From Candidatus Omnitrophota bacterium (GTDB lineage: Bacteria > Omnitrophota > Gorgyraeia > 2-01-FULL-45-10): a stretch of 37,600 nucleotides of DNA. The DNA is taken from positions 1 to 37,600 of the forward strand of contig JAQUSE010000001.1 in the NCBI GenBank assembly GCA_028715235.1. Direction: 5' to 3'. Position 1 is the first letter of the stretch. The number at the start of each line of letters is the position of its first letter. Made by a program: the position numbers and the translations under genes. This document shows, in pieces, positions 34,039 through 37,600 of this stretch. The notes under the pieces were generated by a model that saw only the letters and a list, made by a program, of their open reading frames with translations, had not been told where the DNA came from and searched no databases.

Positions 34039-34983
34039 TTAGCATGTCTTCGACTTAAAGAACTCAATGGTCCTGCCAAGGCCCTCTTCGATGCTTACCT
34101 TCGGCTGCCATCTCAATAGCCGGCGGGCCTTCCTTATATCCGGGCACCTGACCTTCGGATCGTCGACGGGTAATGTTCTGAATACCATCCTGCTTTTGCT
34201 TCCGGTAATCTTTATAACTATACGCGCAAGTTCCAAGAGAGTCATTTCACGGGGATTTCCTATATTAACAGGGTCATGCATAGACGACACCATGAGTTTG
34301 CAAATACCCTCTGTCAGGTCTGAAATATAGCAGAAGCTCCTGGTCTGCAAACCTGCGCCGTATACAGTGATAGGCTTATTATTAATAGCCTGTGTTATGA
34401 AATTCGGTATAACCCTTCCGTCTTCTTTCCTCATCCTTTCGCCGAATGTATTAAATATACGAACTATCTTGGTATCGACTCTATGTATCCTGTGATAGGC
34501 CATAGTTATAGCCTCCGCGAATCTCTTAGCCTCGTCATAGACGCCTCTCGGGCCGATGGTGTTCACGTGCCCCCAGTAAGTCTCGGGCTGAGGATTTACC
34601 ATAGGGTCCCCATATATCTCGCTTGTGGACGCCAAAAGGAATTTGGCTCCTTTTGCTTTGGCAAGACCGAGCGCGTTATGCGTACCCAGAGAGCCGACTT
34701 TCAGCGTTTGTATCGGATATTTTATGTAATCGACCGGGCTCGCGGGAGACGCAAAATGCAGTATATAATCGACCGGGCCCTTCACATCGATATACTTGGT
34801 AACGTTATGTTTTATAAATCTGAAGTTTTTATCACGCAGAAGGTGGGAGATGTTCTCCATGCCGCCGGTTATCAGGTTGTCCATGCATATGACTCTACAC
34901 CCTTTGCGTATGTAACGTTCGCAAAGATGCGATCCTATAAAACCTGCCCCTCCGGTGATAAGAACGCTTTTTGCTCTTTTCAT
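34039..34983 (-). CDS. NAD-dependent sugar epimerase/decarboxylase, UDP-glucuronate decarboxylase (UXS)-like
   Basis: 314 residues of extended short-chain dehydrogenase fold. [10 protein letters not shown] (11-20) binds [35 protein letters not shown] and the catalytic Y-x3-K in [11 protein letters not shown] strongly resemble UXS, which turns UDP-glucuronate into UDP-xylose. The segment [14 protein letters not shown] is particularly typical. The ATG directly follows the upstream stop codon. The glucuronate could come from the dehydrogenase encoded at the right edge, if that enzyme acts on UDP-glucose. Confidence 0.85.
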   Translation of the reverse strand: MKRAKSVLITGGAGFIGSHLCERYIRKGCRVICMDNLITGGMENISHLLRDKNFRFIKHNVTKYIDVKGPVDYILHFASPASPVDYIKYPIQTLKVGSLGTHNALGLAKAKGAKFLLASTSEIYGDPMVNPQPETYWGHVNTIGPRGVYDEAKRFAEAITMAYHRIHRVDTKIVRIFNTFGERMRKEDGRVIPNFITQAINNKPITVYGAGLQTRSFCYISDLTEGICKLMVSSMHDPVNIGNPREMTLLELARIVIKITGSKSRMVFRTLPVDDPKVRCPDIRKARRLLRWQPKVSIEEGLGRTIEFFKSKTC

Positions 34984-35298
34984 TTAATATATCCTTTCAC
35001 CATCATTTTTATATATTTTCAGGTCGCGCAGTTTGAGAAGAGGCCTGAGCTTTTCATTGAAGAAAAACTGCAGTATGGTATCGTCCTCACCGACTCTTGA
35101 AAACGTAACGGTACTGCCCCAGTTTCCCGTACTATTTTCTACGATGTAGTAATATCTGGGGGACTGCGGTATTATTACCCTTTCGATCGCGACCTTGTTC
35201 TTCATCCGGTTATATATCTCGCCCGACCTGAATCCTATCCAGAAAAGCACAAGATATACAAGAAGGAATATTATGAGCCTCTTTATACTCTTTTCCAT
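34984..35298 (-). CDS. Small single-pass membrane protein of unknown function
   Basis: 104 residues from the ATG at 35296-35298, preceded five bases upstream by GGAGGTG; an in-frame start at 35322 is less likely. One hydrophobic helix (about 7-22, IIFLLVYLVLFWIGF) is followed by a basic stretch and a polar domain of about 70 residues rich in beta-prone residues (RYYYIVENSTGNWGSTVTFS). I do not recognise the family. Topology is probably N-in with the domain outside. It overlaps the upstream GT-C-like half gene by 16 nt and touches the UXS-like gene. Conserved coupling suggests it works with the adjacent membrane proteins. Confidence 0.7.
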   Translation of the reverse strand: MEKSIKRLIIFLLVYLVLFWIGFRSGEIYNRMKNKVAIERVIIPQSPRYYYIVENSTGNWGSTVTFSRVGEDDTILQFFFNEKLRPLLKLRDLKIYKNDGERIY

Positions 35299-35891
35299 CT
35301 CACACCTCCGTAAATGATCCATAGAACAAAACAGACAAGGAACATCCTGGTGAAGTCCTTGGAAAGCGTAATAGAATAAACTAATTGCGTGGGCAGGAAC
35401 AGCCCTATAATAAGAAATATCTTCGCCGGCGTTTCGCCGAAATGCCTGGCCGCTATCCTGAAGATGAAAAAGACGCAGGAGATGCTGAGGATGATATTAA
35501 AAATCCTCACAAAGATCGGGAAATACCCGAACAGGAAATATATGGCGCCTACGACATAAAGAAAAGCTCCTGTCTCGTTATCCACGACAGGAAGGCCTCC
35601 CTTGGTCCTTGCTATCGTTGCGGCAAGAAGTTCCCGGCTATGTGTGTCCTGCGGCGCCATGGCATCGGTGATCCGGAACGCGCTGTTGCCGTTCAACAAA
35701 ATCTGTATATACCGGCCCATCGCCGAATAGAACCTGCCGTCCGGCAGAAGGATATCCCTGCCCGTAACAGATACGCCTATATCATATACGGAAGCGAATA
35801 TGACCCGCAGCAGGAAAGCTATCAGAATAACTTTCTTGTAATCGAGTCTGTCAAACCAGCTATACCGATCGATATGTATATTAAGTCGCAT
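35283..35891 (-). CDS. Membrane protein resembling the N-terminal half of a GT-C glycosyltransferase
   Basis: 203 residues from the ATG at 35889-35891 (AGGA five bases upstream). The frame extends to 36065, but the added part has no family-like features. It has a first helix at about 20-36, then a loop with LLPDGRFYSAMGRY (D51), the position of the catalytic acid in GT39-like enzymes. GAFLYVVGAIYFLFGYFPIFVRIFN-type helices follow, paralleling GPYYWIFLGLIYKIFG in the 604-residue GT-C protein of this locus. It ends after about five helices, where a full enzyme would carry six or more. It overlaps the 180-residue upstream gene by 70 nt in another frame. Either a split or degraded transferase, or a small family of its own. 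Confidence 0.65.
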   Translation of the reverse strand: MRLNIHIDRYSWFDRLDYKKVILIAFLLRVIFASVYDIGVSVTGRDILLPDGRFYSAMGRYIQILLNGNSAFRITDAMAPQDTHSRELLAATIARTKGGLPVVDNETGAFLYVVGAIYFLFGYFPIFVRIFNIILSISCVFFIFRIAARHFGETPAKIFLIIGLFLPTQLVYSITLSKDFTRMFLVCFVLWIIYGGVRWKRV

Positions 35892-36364
35892 ACCATCCTG
35901 TGCCTCACCAGGGTTTCTACCACCGCATTCTTTACACACAAACCAAACATAGACACGATAAAAAATATTATCAGGAGCGGGACCTTCTTGAAATACCTTA
36001 TCGAGCCGTATAAGAAAAACGGCAGGAGCAGGTAATGCAGGACTACCTGCGGGGTAAAAATACACAGGAATAGAGGTTGGAAGAACGAGTTTATGAAGAC
36101 GTTCGACAATACCTGGTATGCCATGCCGTCCGTGAACCTGGTCCTGTAAAACGTAGAGTACGCTCCTTCGGGAAGAATAAAAAAAAGTCTAGCCGACGGA
36201 TATATCTCTAATTTCTTAAAATGGTAATCGTACGCCATCTCTTCGACCTGTTTCACCGCCCCGCCCAGGCGCGACTTGAAATACGGGGATGACGAAAAAA
36301 ATCCCAGCAAGACCACCAGCAGGAAGGAAAATACAACCAGAGATCTTTTAAGGATATGTGACAT
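35822..36364 (-). CDS. Membrane protein resembling the C-terminal half of a GT-C glycosyltransferase
   Basis: 180 residues. An N-terminal helix (about 8-24) is followed by a polar stretch and then by three or so helices with FFQPLFLCIF, LPFFLYGSIRYF and VRHRMVCDLIYISIGIAG. The RHR motif near the end parallels TGRHRAPLHPFFIM at the end of the 604-residue GT-C enzyme in this window. It follows the epimerase gene after 2 nt with AGGG ahead of its ATG. Its last 70 nt are shared with the next gene in a different frame. It may form a two-chain enzyme with that gene's product; no function can be assigned from the sequence alone. Confidence 0.62.
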   Translation of the reverse strand: MSHILKRSLVVFSFLLVVLLGFFSSSPYFKSRLGGAVKQVEEMAYDYHFKKLEIYPSARLFFILPEGAYSTFYRTRFTDGMAYQVLSNVFINSFFQPLFLCIFTPQVVLHYLLLPFFLYGSIRYFKKVPLLIIFFIVSMFGLCVKNAVVETLVRHRMVCDLIYISIGIAGLTDSITRKLF

Positions 36365-36366
36365 AG

Positions 36367-37314
36367 TTACCCTGTCCTTTTCGACCTCAGAAACCAGTCG
36401 ATGGTAAGACGCAGGCCTTCGCTGAAAGGCACTATCTTTTTCGGCCGCAGCAAGCTCTTCATCTTAGATATGTCCGCATAGGTAGTCCGGACGTCTCCCA
36501 TTCTCTTGGGCGCGCGGATAGCTTTAATATCCGTGCCGAGGATCTCATTCAGCTCATTCACGATCTCGTTAACTGAAATGCTCGTACCGCATGCCACATT
36601 AAATACCTCTCCGGATATACCGGGCGTAACGCAGGCCCTTAAATTCGCTTCGACTACATTTGCCACATACGTAAAGTCCCTGGCCTGCTTGCCGTCCCAC
36701 TCGACTACCGGAGGCTTCCCTTTCATCATCTGGAATATGAACATCGGTATGACGGCTGAATACTTCGACTCCGGATTCTGGCGTGGGCCGAATACGTTAA
36801 AATACCTGAGCGATACGGTCTCCAGCCCGAACGTCTTAGCAAAAGTGATGCAGTAGTTCTCAGCCGCCAGTTTCGATACGCCGTAAGGAGAGATCGGCGA
36901 CGTAAGGTCCGACTCTCTCTGTGGAAAAGTCTTAGCGTCCCCATAAACCGAGCTTGAGGAAGCGTAGACGACCCTCTTCACCTTCGCCTTCTTGCAGGCC
37001 ATCAGCAGGTTGAGCGTGCCGAATACGTTTATGTCATTAGTCGTGAACGGATCGTCAACCGATTTAGGGACTGAGCGAAGAGCCGCCTGATGGATTACAA
37101 AATCTATGCTTTTAAGAGCTTTGCCAAGCGCCCTCTTATCCCGTATATCACCTTTTACGAGCTCTATCCTGCCCATAAAAGGTTTTATATTCTCCATCTT
37201 CCCGGTGATGAAACTGTCGAGCACCCTTACCTTCGCCTTGCGCCTGACAAGCTCTTCTACTATATTCGATCCTATGAATCCGGCTCCGCCGGTAACCAGG
37301 TAACGCGCCATCAT
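36367..37314 (-). CDS. NAD-dependent nucleotide-sugar epimerase, WbpP/TviC-like (UDP-GlcNAc/GalNAc 4-epimerase group)
   Basis: 315 residues; translation may start at either of two adjacent ATG codons, the second being better spaced from [14 protein letters not shown] near the N-terminus binds NAD; HQAALRSVPKSVDDP, SSSSVYGDA, YGVSKLAAENY (catalytic Y-x3-K) and LRYFNVFGPRQNP are close to WbpP and TviC. It should interconvert UDP-GlcNAc and UDP-GalNAc or their uronates. The start overlaps the stop of the nucleotide-sugar dehydrogenase gene (ATGA), the same pairing as tviB-tviC and wbpO-wbpP, which supports a hexosaminuronate precursor. UDP-glucose 4-epimerase activity is not excluded. Confidence 0.85.
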   Translation of the reverse strand: MMARYLVTGGAGFIGSNIVEELVRRKAKVRVLDSFITGKMENIKPFMGRIELVKGDIRDKRALGKALKSIDFVIHQAALRSVPKSVDDPFTTNDINVFGTLNLLMACKKAKVKRVVYASSSSVYGDAKTFPQRESDLTSPISPYGVSKLAAENYCITFAKTFGLETVSLRYFNVFGPRQNPESKYSAVIPMFIFQMMKGKPPVVEWDGKQARDFTYVANVVEANLRACVTPGISGEVFNVACGTSISVNEIVNELNEILGTDIKAIRAPKRMGDVRTTYADISKMKSLLRPKKIVPFSEGLRLTIDWFLRSKRTG

Positions 37315-37600
37315 AACCTCACTATCTTGGTCCTGTCTTTCATGTTTTTCAATACGTTCCTCGTGTCTACCACGAGCCTCGAGTGCTTAAGCATAAATTT
37401 GTAATCCACGCTCGAATGGTCTGTGATTATGACGACACAATCCGCGTTCTCAAACGTATGCTTATCGAATTTAACGCACTTCAGGTCCATCCCGTCCATC
37501 TTCAAATACGGAAGATAGGGATCGTAATATGAAACGTTCGCGCCTTTCTGCTGTAAAATATGTATGATCTCCAGCGCCGGCGACTCTCGAAGGTCCTTTA
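37311..37600 (-). CDS. Nucleotide-sugar dehydrogenase, C-terminal part (enters from window edge)
   Basis: The frame is open to the right edge and gives the last 96 codons or so. The visible part starts KDLRESPALEIIHILQQKG, then SYYDPYLP, ADCVVIITDHSSVDY and LVVDTRNVL. This is the UDP-glucose/GDP-mannose dehydrogenase C-terminal domain, which binds the nucleotide sugar. The DLRESPAL and DTRNV motifs are typical of the WbpA/WbpO/TviB group that makes UDP-HexNAc uronates. The catalytic cysteine and NAD domain lie outside. It is coupled to the epimerase by an ATGA overlap. Confidence 0.85.
   Translation of the reverse strand, partial: KDLRESPALEIIHILQQKGANVSYYDPYLPYLKMDGMDLKCVKFDKHTFENADCVVIITDHSSVDYKFMLKHSRLVVDTRNVLKNMKDRTKIVRL

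Noticed and set aside
1-37600. Mobile elements, CRISPR arrays, tRNA genes
   Set aside because: No transposase, integrase, terminal inverted repeats, regularly spaced repeats or tRNA-like cloverleaf sequences were seen on either strand.

Overview
The window is a densely packed surface-glycan biosynthesis locus of about 37 kb. Every supported gene lies on the minus strand, so transcription runs from base 37600 towards base 1. Most neighbouring genes touch or overlap by 1-16 nt (many ATGA and TAATG junctions), which points to long, translationally coupled operons. I see no tRNA, rRNA, CRISPR array, insertion sequence or phage gene. A Wzx-type flippase, undecaprenyl-type glycosyltransferases, nonulosonate genes and relatives of the Kdo8N enzymes KdnA/KdnB suggest an outer-membrane-bearing bacterium. 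Many cobalamin-binding radical SAM proteins mixed with glycosyltransferases, at moderate G+C, recalls uncultured lineages such as Omnitrophota. That placement is a weak inference from gene content and cannot be proven here.

Layout in transcription order. (1) 37600-29948: the end of a nucleotide-sugar dehydrogenase, a WbpP/TviC-like epimerase, two short membrane proteins resembling the C- and N-terminal halves of one GT-C glycosyltransferase, an unknown 104-residue membrane protein, a UDP-glucuronate decarboxylase-like enzyme, a B12-radical SAM protein, a GT2 transferase and a GT-C membrane protein. (2) A 190-nt AT-rich gap holds a near-consensus promoter (TTGACA-17-TATTAT). It drives 29757-5974: a sugar aminotransferase, an AsnB-type amidotransferase, a SPASM radical SAM protein, a B12-radical SAM protein, two GT4 transferases, a flippase, a GT2, a 901-residue B12-radical SAM/GT4 fusion, a further GT4, a B12-radical SAM, a methyltransferase, a GT2, a GT-C, a B12-radical SAM, a methyltransferase, another B12-radical SAM and a degenerate transglutaminase-fold protein. 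(3) A second near-perfect promoter (TTGACA-17-TATATT), overlapped by a candidate operator, drives 5903-1: a GbsR/MarR regulator, KdnB-like oxidase, KdnA-like aminotransferase, NeuA, NeuB, NeuC and the start of NeuD.

How the parts may work together: the dehydrogenase, epimerase, decarboxylase and aminotransferase supply nucleotide sugars. The GT2/GT4/GT-C enzymes assemble a lipid-linked glycan that the flippase moves across the membrane. The Neu/Kdn operon supplies a CMP-activated, possibly terminally aminated, nonulosonate. Six B12-radical SAM proteins (one fused to a glycosyltransferase), a SPASM protein and two methyltransferases probably tailor the glycan or its lipid carrier. The two most unusual aspects are this radical-SAM-rich tailoring set and the joining of Kdn-type terminal oxidation/amination genes to a sialic acid operon.
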